Assembly: GCA_958448165.1 (NCBI GenBank)
Contig: CAUDCW010000003.1
Location: 1-64,000 of the forward strand
DNA from: an uncultured Oscillospiraceae bacterium
GTDB taxonomy: Bacteria; Bacillota; Clostridia; Oscillospirales; Acutalibacteraceae
Direction of reading: 5' to 3'
DNA length: 64,000 nucleotides
Shown here: positions 1-7,206 of the stretch, piece by piece
Layout: every line of letters starts with the position of its first letter
Numbering within the stretch: the first letter of the stretch is position 1
Position numbers and translations under genes: made by a program
Notes under the pieces: generated by a model
What the model saw: only the letters and a program-made list of their open reading frames with translations
What the model was told of the DNA's origin: nothing
Database searches by the model: none

Positions 1-46
1 CGACGGTTTTGTTACCTCGCTCTTTTGTAACACATCAATTGTAATC

Positions 47-157
47 CTACACTGTAACATTTTCAGAGCTAAAAACCTGTCTTGCTTTTTCAGCAGTTTC
101 AGCATAAATTAAAGGTTTTGTATTGAATTTCTTTACTGTTAAAATCCAGCGTTTCAT
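47..157 (-). CDS. Small basic protein, unknown (36 aa)
   Basis: A 36-codon reading frame begins at an ATG about 10 bases after an AAAGGAGA ribosome site and ends at TAG. The product is basic (KRW at the start) with an amphipathic middle. It lies just downstream of the acetyltransferase-like gene in the same direction, with two Shine-Dalgarno-like sites in the gap. No family was recognised; it is supported only by its ribosome site and codon pattern. Confidence 0.45.
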   Translation of the reverse strand: MKRWILTVKKFNTKPLIYAETAEKARQVFSSENVTV

Positions 158-191
158 TTATTTCTTTTCAAATCTCCTTTTTTACGCTCCT

Positions 192-665
192 TTAAAATAT
201 AATTTCATAAATAAACTCATTGTGGTATTTTCCACATCTGTCTTTAAATACATCAGTCAATACGATTTTCCTACCGTGATATTTTTGGCAAAATTTATCA
301 TAATGTTTTTCTACTGGATTTCCGCCTATCATTCGCCACTCTATCCTGTGAATGTGATAATCATTAATTATCTTTTTTAACTCCCTGTAAACATCAATAC
401 CTATTATTACATTGTTTCTATCGAATGAAAACAACCCAAAATTATAGACACAAGACGAATACCAATTCACAGTATATGCAAAATAACCTATCAGTTTACA
501 GTCATCAACGACAGCATATTGATAAAGATTTCCACTGGTGTTGTCTTCTATCGAAGGCAGGGCATTGCCAAGATAACCTGAGTAATACATCATATCTTCG
601 GTATAGTTATATTCCTGTATTTTTGTTAAGATATCATCTTTATATAGTATTGCAGGTTTTAGCAT
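192..665 (-). CDS. GNAT-like N-acetyltransferase, phage type
   Basis: A 157-residue protein with the sheet/helix rhythm of a GNAT fold: VVDDCKLIGYFAY near residue 52 as the central strands, then RIEWRMIGGNP near 108 followed by an HYDKFCQKYHGRK segment. This ending (EWRMIGGNP then a short C-terminal strand) is common in small phage acetyltransferases of Firmicutes. The substrate cannot be told from sequence and no classical acetyl-CoA motif is strong. It overlaps the upstream gene by a few codons, so it is probably translationally coupled. Confidence 0.62.
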   Translation of the reverse strand: MLKPAILYKDDILTKIQEYNYTEDMMYYSGYLGNALPSIEDNTSGNLYQYAVVDDCKLIGYFAYTVNWYSSCVYNFGLFSFDRNNVIIGIDVYRELKKIINDYHIHRIEWRMIGGNPVEKHYDKFCQKYHGRKIVLTDVFKDRCGKYHNEFIYEIIF

Positions 666-1002
666 TTTTCACTCTCCTCATAGCCTGTTCGGCTTCTTCT
701 CGTGTCAGAAATATCTTTTCACCAAGAAATTCTGTATCAACAAGATATTTGTATCCACACAATTCAATTTGAAAGGCTGTACGATATTTATCAATGTGAA
801 ATCCAACGATTTCACACACTTCATACTTTTTGTAATTACTATCACTAAAAAAATAATAAACTTTATCTCCAACCTTACAAGGCAACTCCACAAATCGGTT
901 GCGGTCTCTGAAACATCTGCATTTTTCAGCACCGTCTTTATTTAAATCGCCTGCGTAAATATCACAAGCTTCGTTGTGTAAACAATCCTTACAAGTTGCC
1001 AT
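640..1002 (-). CDS. Phage protein with N-terminal cysteine cluster
   Basis: The start is placed at the ATG that opens with MATCKDCLHNEAC, because an AGGAGG-like site precedes it; an upstream in-frame ATG lacks one. Residues 4-38 hold CxxC..C and CxC cysteine pairs (CKDC, C, CRC) that could bind zinc. The next part reads VGDKVYYFFSD, a small beta-barrel-like segment, and the C-terminus has a FLTREEAEQAM helix. This architecture is familiar in clostridial phages, but no function is established. Confidence 0.7.
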   Translation of the reverse strand: MATCKDCLHNEACDIYAGDLNKDGAEKCRCFRDRNRFVELPCKVGDKVYYFFSDSNYKKYEVCEIVGFHIDKYRTAFQIELCGYKYLVDTEFLGEKIFLTREEAEQAMRRVKNAKTCNTI

Positions 1003-1195
1003 CGCTAACCCTCCTGTTCCATAATTCAATTACCTTATCTTTACTGCTATATTCGCAGTTGTTCAAAATACATTTTGTCATTGCCCCACATTTGTCACAT
1101 ATAACATTACACCAAGAACCACCGGTTTCTTGCAAAATCGCTTCTCCACCACAGAAAGGGCAGGACTTTAATTCTTTTTTAGCTGCTATTCGCAT
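989..1195 (-). CDS. Lar-family (restriction alleviation-like) zinc ribbon protein
   Basis: A short protein with the Lar signature: LKSCPFCGG near the start, a second CDKC pair, and the closing ELWNRR motif. The ATG chosen is preceded by GAGGAG at 6 bases. Lar of the Rac prophage modulates type I restriction; small phage members share only the double zinc ribbon and WNRR tail, so an anti-restriction role is inference. A second member follows immediately. Confidence 0.72.
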   Translation of the reverse strand: MRIAAKKELKSCPFCGGEAILQETGGSWCNVICDKCGAMTKCILNNCEYSSKDKVIELWNRRVSDGNL

Positions 1196-1291
1196 TGATA
1201 ACTCCTCTTGTTCCACGATTTAATCGCTCTGCGTAAAAATAGTTTTGTTTTGCCACAGCGTGAAAAATGATTAAGCATTGCTCACGCTCCT

Positions 1292-1504
1292 TTAATGACC
1301 TCTCGGCTTTTTCAACTTGCCACTGTCAGCCCGCCTGTTCCAAACTTCAATGAGCTGTTCTTCCGTTGCGTTCACATCATCAAGTAAAAATACTGTATCG
1401 CAGTTTTCACAATAAATAACTGCATCACAATAATAGCCGTATACTTTATCCAAGTAAACTGAACACTTTCCACAAAACGGGCAAGGCTTTAGTTTCTTTT
1501 CCAT
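1292..1504 (-). CDS. Second Lar-family zinc ribbon protein
   Basis: Seventy residues with LKPCPFCGK near residue 6, a CENC pair near residue 33 and VWNRRADSG near the end, the same pattern as the neighbour at 989-1195. The two are diverged rather than recent duplicates. The start overlaps the end of the YopX-like gene by 16 bases, suggesting coupling. The anti-restriction role is inferred from the family name only. Confidence 0.72.
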   Translation of the reverse strand: MEKKLKPCPFCGKCSVYLDKVYGYYCDAVIYCENCDTVFLLDDVNATEEQLIEVWNRRADSGKLKKPRGH

Positions 1505-2034
1505 TCTGGTACCTCCAGCAATTCAGAATCATCAAAAATATTCCCGACAACTTCACACTCTTTTGCTACCTCTAAAATATTTTGTTGCCTCAAATAATCG
1601 TTAAAGTGCCAAGACAAATCCTCATCGTCGTCCCAACCGCTCCAGTCAGGGCAACTAAAATTGTCAACTTCAACATAAAACCCAATGCAGTCAGTTCCGC
1701 TATATTCACCTGCACTACCGTCTTGCGTATATTTACCAAACTTCACAATAGCCCGACACTCAAAGTCATAAGAATTAAGGTACTGTACTATGTCGCCCAC
1801 AAAGATTTTCGTTCCATTCTTATCGGTCAAGCCTGTAAATTGACCTATGGTTCTATAGTCAATTTCTATACCGCTAATGCCGTTTATGTCAGTCATTTCG
1901 GCAGGTAGATTTTCAAAACGCTCGTCATATAATCGTGTTACCAAACCATATACCCAGTCGCCGTCTTTATATCGTGACCTACGGAAAACATTAATACGGT
2001 CAATTGCTTTTCCTCTGTATAAATTTTCTTGCAT
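1489..2034 (-). CDS. YopX-family phage protein
   Basis: A 181-residue protein with the YopX pattern: an RGKAI opening, WVYGLVTR near residue 27, TIGQFTGLTDKNGTKIFVGDIV near residues 62-84, and a late CEVVGNIFDD. YopX-type proteins are widespread in Firmicute phages and fold as small beta barrels; their molecular role is unknown. There is a highly acidic insert (WDDDEDLSW) in the C-terminal third. Spacing to neighbours is tight, consistent with one long leftward operon. Confidence 0.82.
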   Translation of the reverse strand: MQENLYRGKAIDRINVFRRSRYKDGDWVYGLVTRLYDERFENLPAEMTDINGISGIEIDYRTIGQFTGLTDKNGTKIFVGDIVQYLNSYDFECRAIVKFGKYTQDGSAGEYSGTDCIGFYVEVDNFSCPDWSGWDDDEDLSWHFNDYLRQQNILEVAKECEVVGNIFDDSELLEVPEWKRN

Positions 2035-2046
2035 TAGATTTCTCCT

Positions 2047-2301
2047 TTACCTTAATTTCCTACCACATTTAGGGCAAAATTCAATCATTGTACCGCCAAC
2101 AGAATTTTCTTTTCTTAAAATATAAGTAGGGGGATTATCATTGTTAATTGGTCTTATGTAATACTGTCCGAAATACTTATATGGCGGATAGCAGTATGGA
2201 CATCGCTGTATTGGCTGCTTGTTTTTAAGCATACATAGCAATTTCTCGATTACTTCTGGATTGTCAATTATAATATTGTCGGCAATACTATAAGTTGGCA
2301 T
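2047..2301 (-). CDS. Zinc-ribbon phage protein, unknown
   Basis: About 84 residues from the ATG reading MPTYSIADNI; the AAGGTGAT site 5 bases upstream favours this start over an earlier ATG that lies only 2 bases after AAAGGAG. A CPYC pair near residue 36 and a CPKCG pair near the C-terminus look like one zinc ribbon. It overlaps the 3' end of the upstream gene by 14 bases. Function unknown. Confidence 0.55.
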   Translation of the reverse strand: MPTYSIADNIIIDNPEVIEKLLCMLKNKQPIQRCPYCYPPYKYFGQYYIRPINNDNPPTYILRKENSVGGTMIEFCPKCGRKLR

Positions 2302-2590
2302 TTTTATCACCTTCATTTCTCCTTTTAATTTCAGACTGTACTTCAGCAAGAAACTTACTCCACAAAGCTTTATCTATTTCAAAGTCTCCAAAATAATCAG
2401 CCTCTCTTATATCTCGCTCAAAACAGTCTAATGTTCTATTTGAAACATATGGCAGCAATAGTCTGATAAACTCAACGACTAAGCTTGGCATATATGTTTC
2501 TCTGCCTATGCAATATTTAATGGCACAGTTGAGAACTACTCCGAAATATTCGTCTGAAAGTTCTGTTGACGGGTTAGTATTTTCGCTCAT
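2288..2590 (-). CDS. Hypothetical phage protein (100 aa)
   Basis: A 100-residue, mostly helical protein with no recognised motif; the middle (FIRLLLPYVSN) is hydrophobic and the tail is basic. It starts at ATG about 13 bases after a weak purine-rich site and overlaps the next gene. Co-directional spacing supports a real gene. Confidence 0.55.
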   Translation of the reverse strand: MSENTNPSTELSDEYFGVVLNCAIKYCIGRETYMPSLVVEFIRLLLPYVSNRTLDCFERDIREADYFGDFEIDKALWSKFLAEVQSEIKRRNEGDKNANL

Positions 2591-2608
2591 TTACATAGCC
2601 CCCTATTT

Positions 2609-2947
2609 TTATGAGTGACGAACAGTATTTAACTTTTGTTTGCACTTCTCATTTATATTGTCCTGAATACCATAAAGCCACCTTTGAAAATCAATTTCCT
2701 TCGGTTCAGATGGATACCCATCTTTCCCCCAAGGAAGATACCTTGATGATACAGCAGTCCAAGAAGTCAAAGTTGGCTCGCAATAATACATATTTCCACA
2801 GCGTTGCCCAAGCAAATACTTCCCAGTATCTTCTTGAAAATAAAATTTAAGAGGCTCTCCTTCGCAAAATCCTGTAAACGTGTATCCATCATTTGGGCGA
2901 ATTAATTTGTGAACAATAAATTGTCTGAATTTAGATAGTATTTTCAT
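2609..2947 (-). CDS. Hypothetical phage protein (112 aa)
   Basis: The start is set at MKILSKFRQ because GAGGAGGAGAAA lies just upstream; the longer frame has no ribosome site. The product contains several aromatic residues (GYTFTGFCEGEPLKFYF; YLPWGKDGYP) and looks like a small globular beta protein. The upstream gene's stop overlaps this start by four bases, indicating translational coupling. No family recognised. Confidence 0.6.
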   Translation of the reverse strand: MKILSKFRQFIVHKLIRPNDGYTFTGFCEGEPLKFYFQEDTGKYLLGQRCGNMYYCEPTLTSWTAVSSRYLPWGKDGYPSEPKEIDFQRWLYGIQDNINEKCKQKLNTVRHS

Positions 2948-3207
2948 AAAACTTTCTCCTCCTCGGTGTCGCACTGAACACTTTCTATTTCTGTCTGGCT
3001 GAGCCAAAATGGATAGTCACAGCCTAATACTCTATCTCTATGATTAAAATCAATCCGAACTATTCCAAGTCCTTTTTCTTCATACGAGACTGTCATTATG
3101 TAGTCGTTATCAAGCAGGCAAGTCACTGCTTTCTTAATGGCGTTTTCAAAGTCTTCGTTTGTATCGTATTCTTTTTTCATAATGATAATTGTGTTTACAT
3201 TATTCAT
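2944..3207 (-). CDS. Hypothetical phage protein (87 aa)
   Basis: Eighty-seven residues with a helical DTNEDFENAIKKAVTCLLDN segment and a CDYPFWLSQ patch; the C-terminus is acidic. It overlaps the following start (ATGA type). No known domain recognised. Confidence 0.55.
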   Translation of the reverse strand: MNNVNTIIIMKKEYDTNEDFENAIKKAVTCLLDNDYIMTVSYEEKGLGIVRIDFNHRDRVLGCDYPFWLSQTEIESVQCDTEEEKVL

Positions 3208-3218
3208 TTTACACTTCC

Positions 3219-3630
3219 TTAATAACTGTCGTAGAAATAGACTTCCAACTTATATTTGTCCATTAATTTGCGAAGGCTTTGTAAATTTTCAATGTCGTGC
3301 TTTATGTGCTCTGAGTAATTGTCTTCGCCGTCCCAACACCATATTGAGCCACCATCGTCCTGCCAGTTATCTGAGTTTAATGATTTCAACCCCTTGATAA
3401 TATTGTCTATATCATCTGGCGTTAATGGCTCGCTAATTACATTGATATATGTGTCTTTAATTATTTTAATAATCATATTCCTGATATTCCAACACTTTCT
3501 CCAGTAACAGATTTCAAAATCATACTTATGTTCTGTGTCCCATTCTACATTAAATTGTTGAAGCTCTGGGATTGTGTCTGTATAGGATGTGCGCTTTACT
3601 TCAATGCCGTTGTCTAATCCGATAAGTCAT
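3219..3630 (-). pseudogene. Phage protein with single-base frameshift after its start
   Basis: From 3476 down, an intact 85-codon frame (opening MIIKIIKDTY) is present. The same frame is open without a stop back to about 3625 and reads LIGLDNGIEVKRTSYTD... then YWRKCWNIRN, a pattern seen in clostridial phage proteins. Just upstream is a good ribosome site (AGGAGG) and an ATG at 3628-3630, but one extra base after the ATG puts it out of frame: the ATG frame closes after 9 codons. Either a sequencing or replication indel has broken the gene, or it now starts internally at 3476. Confidence 0.5.
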
Positions 3631-3637
3631 TCCTCCT

Positions 3638-3674
3638 AAAAAAGGAGAGAACAGCGAAACCTCACTGTTCTCCC
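3638..3674 (-). terminator. Rho-independent terminator
   Basis: On the minus strand GGAGAACAG, a 10-base loop and CTGTTCTCTCC form a stem followed by six T. It sits between the short ORF ending at 3662 and the ribosome site of the broken gene at 3219-3630, so it would end or attenuate leftward transcription. Confidence 0.65.
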
Positions 3675-3748
3675 TTATATTTATCAAATCTTTCTTTATT
3701 AGGGTTGTCTATTTTCAAAAAACTTAATAGCTGCCTTGCAATTTTCAT
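3662..3748 (-). CDS. Possible 28-aa peptide
   Basis: ATG with GGAG 8 bases upstream, then 28 codons (MKIARQLLSFLKID... ending KYKGEQ), stopping inside the terminator stem. It lies 5 bases after the lipoprotein stop. An amphipathic basic helix is plausible. Supported only by spacing and ribosome site. Confidence 0.3.
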   Translation of the reverse strand: MKIARQLLSFLKIDNPNKERFDKYKGEQ

Positions 3749-3753
3749 ATTAG

Positions 3754-4104
3754 TTACTCCAATGCAGTAACCGAATATTTAACTGTTCCATCATCATAAC
3801 TATTCTTTTCAATAGTAGCGTTTACAGTTTCACCTACTCGGTCTTTATATTTATTGTAGGTTTCTATCCCATTAACTCTATATTCAACATCATTGTAAGA
3901 AACTATTACTTGATAAATTGCCGGATGATGTATAAATGTACGTACCTTACCAGAAACAACTGACTGAATCCAAGCACTCCTATGGTAAGTATCAATAATT
4001 TCAACTTGTTCTACACTTGATTCAGTTCCAATACATTTCGCGCAACCAACAAAACATAGACCAATCATTATAACAACTAAACCCATTGATATAATCTTTT
4101 TCAT
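3754..4104 (-). CDS. Putative lipoprotein (about 116 aa)
   Basis: The start is MKKIISMGLV: a lysine pair, an 11-residue hydrophobic core and a lipobox-like FVGC with cysteine near residue 20, so the product is probably secreted and lipid-anchored. The mature part has a repeated YxV/TV beta pattern (YQVIVSYNDVEYRVNG; TVNATIEKN) but no recognised domain. Surface lipoproteins encoded in temperate phages are often lysogenic conversion or superinfection-exclusion factors; this is only inference here. Confidence 0.62.
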   Translation of the reverse strand: MKKIISMGLVVIMIGLCFVGCAKCIGTESSVEQVEIIDTYHRSAWIQSVVSGKVRTFIHHPAIYQVIVSYNDVEYRVNGIETYNKYKDRVGETVNATIEKNSYDDGTVKYSVTALE

Positions 4105-4124
4105 ATTAAACAATCCTCCCAATC

Positions 4125-4340
4125 CTATCGTAGCGAAGAATAAATATTAGATTTATTATCTCTTATTTTAATATATAACCCACATCGACACTCGCCCTCT
4201 TCTTGCTCTCTAAACTCTTTGCACATACATTTTGTATCTGGAGATTTGATTGTGCTACAAGGACAGTATCCAGAGTTAAGCTTTAAGCTTTCTCTAATTT
4301 CTCTTACATATTCTTTATCTGAATTTTCAATAATAGACAC
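4125..4340 (-). CDS. Ferredoxin:thioredoxin reductase beta-chain-like protein
   Basis: Starts at GTG (4340), one base after the nrdG stop and 6 bases after AGGAGG; the longer frame lacks a site. The 71-residue product has GYCPCS near residue 25, CMCKEF near 38 and CRCGLYIK near 53, the cysteine spacing of the ferredoxin:thioredoxin reductase catalytic chain that holds a 4Fe-4S cluster next to a redox disulfide. Phage members are shorter than plant enzymes and lack the variable chain. Its place directly behind nrdD-nrdG suggests it supplies electrons to the reductase or a thiol partner, which is inference. Confidence 0.78.
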   Translation of the reverse strand: MSIIENSDKEYVREIRESLKLNSGYCPCSTIKSPDTKCMCKEFREQEEGECRCGLYIKIRDNKSNIYSSLR

Positions 4341-4341
4341 C

Positions 4342-4881
4342 TTATCCCTCCTGTTTTTCATTTTTTGAAACAAGTTTAGCGTATTGGTTTTCACTCGCCA
4401 GCTCAACACCTAATATTGAATCTAAGTGTGGAGTTTGGTCTGGAACAAACCTGCCGAATTTAATAATAATATTAGGATATTGTTTTAATATACGATACGC
4501 ATTTTTCCTTGTGCTTGGGTTGTAGTCACCGTGGGTACAATATCCGTTTTTAAGTTCTTCTTCTGAGTATCCTGTATAAATTACTATGTCGTCAGATGTG
4601 TATTTTCTAAAAACACTAATGAGGTCAAGCATTTCATCAAAACTATCAAAAGGCTCTAAACCGCCAAACACAATAGCTGAAGTTATAGGGTTGTTTACAT
4701 ATCTTTCAACTATATCTTCTATGCCAATCTCGTATGTTGGCGATTTAGCGAGGTCGCTGTTTTGACAACAGCGTACCCCGCTTTCTTTTTCGCACTTAAA
4801 GCAACAATATGGAAATGCTATAAACATTGACGGCTTCTTATAATTAACAAAATCTTCGTCTGTTATACCTTTAATTCGCAT
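4342..4881 (-). CDS. nrdG: Anaerobic ribonucleotide reductase activating protein (radical SAM)
   Basis: A 179-residue member of the NrdG/phage activase group. Residues 22-40 read MFIAFPYCCFKCEKES, giving the cysteines for a 4Fe-4S cluster, and GGLEPFD near residue 72 is the radical-SAM GGE-like motif. NrdG uses S-adenosylmethionine to make the glycyl radical on NrdD. The start lies two bases after the nrdD stop, so the two are translationally coupled, and the FTR-like gene follows at once. The cluster motif (C-C-x2-C region) departs from classical CxxxCxxC of bacterial NrdG and resembles the phage subtype. Confidence 0.85.
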   Translation of the reverse strand: MRIKGITDEDFVNYKKPSMFIAFPYCCFKCEKESGVRCCQNSDLAKSPTYEIGIEDIVERYVNNPITSAIVFGGLEPFDSFDEMLDLISVFRKYTSDDIVIYTGYSEEELKNGYCTHGDYNPSTRKNAYRILKQYPNIIIKFGRFVPDQTPHLDSILGVELASENQYAKLVSKNEKQEG

Positions 4882-4883
4882 CG

Positions 4884-4978
4884 CTATATCACTCCATCAT
4901 TTGATAAAACATTCATCCACCGGCGTTTATCAAATTCTGTTTTACGAATTTTCTGGTAACTACTTGTCGGGGTATAAA
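4884..4978 (-). CDS. nrdD: nrdD exon 3 (C-terminal tail)
   Basis: This 95-base exon is not visible as an independent ORF. Read in the frame left by exon 2 it gives FYTPTSSYQKIRK... ending NDGVI and a TAG stop. It completes the glycyl radical loop (RVVG then FYTPT), as in class III reductases. With exons 1 (8559-9243) and 2 (6064-7206) the spliced message is 1923 bases, exactly 641 codons. The TAG is two bases before the nrdG ATG. Confidence 0.85.
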
Positions 4979-6063
4979 CTTTATTACCGCTCGTTTCCGA
5001 GTATTTGCTCAAGGACATATTGTTGAATTACATCTTTTGCTTCGATGTCGAGCGTAAAATGTTGTATTGCGAGAGGGTTATTTTTTATAGCAGATAGACC
5101 ATAGTAATTCTCAAAACAATATCTACACCAAACCGCTTCCTCAATCGTATCCCATTCTTTTGTGTAGAATCTTTTCCCGTGATAGTAGAAATCCACTTTA
5201 TATTTTTTACGGGATTTATTGTATACAACACCTCTAATGCCAAGTTGGTTGTCAATCCTTGTAGCCCTTTGGTTATCAATGTTACCTTGTCTACTGACTG
5301 CTCTTAAATTGTTTCTCCTATTGTTTAAGCTGTTCCCGTCAATATGGTCAATTTCCGAATTTTCGTCAACTTTACCAAACACCACACCGTGCAAATAACG
5401 CATCGTTCCTTTTTTGCAGGAACCTGTGACGGCATAATACTTTTGCTTCTTCTTTGAAATACGCCATACATATTGCTTAATGTTTTCATAATCTGTACTG
5501 TCGATATAAAAACTAATAATCTGATTTCTGTACATCACATTGCATACGGCGATATTATCGTATACTGTCCACGTATTTGTATTTGTTTTGACGTTAGAGT
5601 GATTACCAATGTTCGAGCAAAATACGCACCTTTTTGGAGGGTAGCGATGCAAATTGCTTATCTCACACGGTATTACTGTGCCACAATTCAAACATTTTGT
5701 AAGCACATATTTGTCTCTTCTTGATGGGATATGAATGCCGAGGTTCGTCCAGTCAGTATCAAGACATTCGTTCTTAACAACCTCTCTATTACCAAAAATC
5801 TGTCCAATGTAATTCATAACTATACGTCCTTTCATATTTTCATATTCACGGAATAGACTATACCTTTATCTGTTATTACAGACATCCCTTGGTAGTCGTT
5901 GGGGCTAACGCTGTTTGCGTCGCCTGCGGATTACCCAATCCTTAACGCTCTTACCGATTTCTCTGGTGGTTAAGGCTCTCAGGGCTTCCCCGCATATTCG
6001 GGATTTCTTATTTAAGGTCGCGTTACATCATCACTGACGCATTGGGCAATACACCCCTTGTTT
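4979..6063 (-). mobile_element. Group I intron 2 in nrdD, with HNH ORF
   Basis: The intron begins after the exon base T at 6064 and ends with G at 4979. The exon end GGGT can pair with GCCC inside the intron to give the P1 helix with the required U-G wobble at the splice site. The core lies at the 5' end (5836-6063): a CAACGACTACC segment and a GGTATAGTCTATT segment provide the two P7 strands. The endonuclease ORF fills the 3' part and stops five bases before the 3' splice site. Insertion is directly after the glycyl-radical Gly codon plus one base. Confidence 0.85.
4984..5817 (-). CDS. HNH homing endonuclease with AP2 domain (intron-encoded)
   Basis: About 277 residues. The start MNYIGQIFGN is chosen for the AAAGGACG site upstream. 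Residues 45-80 hold a zinc finger (TKCLNCGT ... CVFCSN). The HNH part around residues 145-190 has LHGVVFG, EIDHIDGNSLNNRRNNLR and GNIDNQ, the HNH_3 arrangement. It is followed by an AP2-like DNA-binding strand pattern (IRGVVYNKSRKKYKVDF ... GKRFYTKEWD). It would cut intronless nrdD alleles and so spread its intron. It lies wholly inside intron 2 on the sense strand. Confidence 0.85.
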   Translation of the reverse strand: MNYIGQIFGNREVVKNECLDTDWTNLGIHIPSRRDKYVLTKCLNCGTVIPCEISNLHRYPPKRCVFCSNIGNHSNVKTNTNTWTVYDNIAVCNVMYRNQIISFYIDSTDYENIKQYVWRISKKKQKYYAVTGSCKKGTMRYLHGVVFGKVDENSEIDHIDGNSLNNRRNNLRAVSRQGNIDNQRATRIDNQLGIRGVVYNKSRKKYKVDFYYHGKRFYTKEWDTIEEAVWCRYCFENYYGLSAIKNNPLAIQHFTLDIEAKDVIQQYVLEQILGNER

Positions 6064-7206
6064 ACCCTACGACCCTCGCATATGTATCTGCAATCGGTTT
6101 GCCGCAAATTGGACATTTTTGCGCAGCGATAAAAGCGTGTTTGTCTTCACACACTGAAATTTTAGTGGTAAAGGCAAAATAGATTACGCCACTTGAAGCA
6201 ACATAGTTTAGCATATCCCACGCTGCTTCTTTTGTTGAGAATCTATTCTCTATGTTAATATGGGCGATACATCCACCGCCGCACTTTGCATCAAAAAGAC
6301 TTCCAAGCCTGCATTTTTCCTGTATAGTACATTGCTCAATAAGAGGAATCCATTGGTTTGAGTAAATAAAGTACTTATCTTGCTCATAAAGTAAATTGTC
6401 TGCCTGACAAATTACTCCAGCACAGTTTTCGGCTGGAATCATTTCAAGGTTAAATGTAAAATCACACTCAAAATTGTCTTTTACATTATTAATCGTATCT
6501 AAAATTTCATTTGCAAATTCAACAGCTTCATCAGAATATGATTTATTGCCAAATTGGTCAGTATTGATTAAGCCAAACATATCCATAACTTCGTACATTC
6601 CAATACCACCGATAGTACAGAACTGCTTATCCAGTTCAAGTGCGCCGTCTTGATAATTTGGAAGTAACCCCTTCTCAATATTGCGTTGAATAATGTGTCT
6701 CATAGAATAAAGGGCTTTACAATTCAAATTTACTCTGTCTTTCAAAATACTCAAATATTTTTCTTTATTAAGATTTGATTCGTATGCGATACGCACAAGA
6801 TTGATTGTGCTTACACGACACGAACCAACGGACAACGCTGTGCCACCAATAGAATTAATAAATGCATCTAACTTTGTTACCTCAGATAAAAGCCGACAGC
6901 AATTCGATAAAACGCTAACATTGTCGCTAACAAAGAAATTAGAGTCAGACCACTTAATGTTATGGTCTGAACACCAACGAGCGAACGGCTCGTCTACAAA
7001 ATGCTTATCTTTATACAACAAACTATATGTCAAAACCGGAAATGTAAACATATTCTCAGTCCTTGTTTCGCTTACCACTTCCATAAATTTCTTCTGGCAC
7101 TCAATAAGGTCTTCAATATGGTCAATTGCAAAAGTTCCATCAGGGAACTCAAGACCTCCAAATAAAGACTCAAGATATGGTCTGTCAAAAATTGAAATAT
7201 TTGTAA
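6064..7206 (-). CDS. nrdD: nrdD exon 2 (catalytic core and glycyl radical Gly)
   Basis: This exon carries most of the class III (anaerobic) ribonucleoside-triphosphate reductase, which makes dNTPs from NTPs with a glycyl radical. It opens with TNISIFDRPYLESLFGGLEFPDG and ends CPICGKPIADTYARVVG: the CPxCG zinc motif and the RVxG glycyl radical glycine are both present. The ATG at 7084 is internal; the true exon starts at 7206, since protein homology continues upstream to the intron boundary. Exon 1 ends FLRIDQCA, so the spliced protein reads DQCAFTNISIFD. It needs NrdG (next gene but one in the operon) for activation. Confidence 0.9.
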
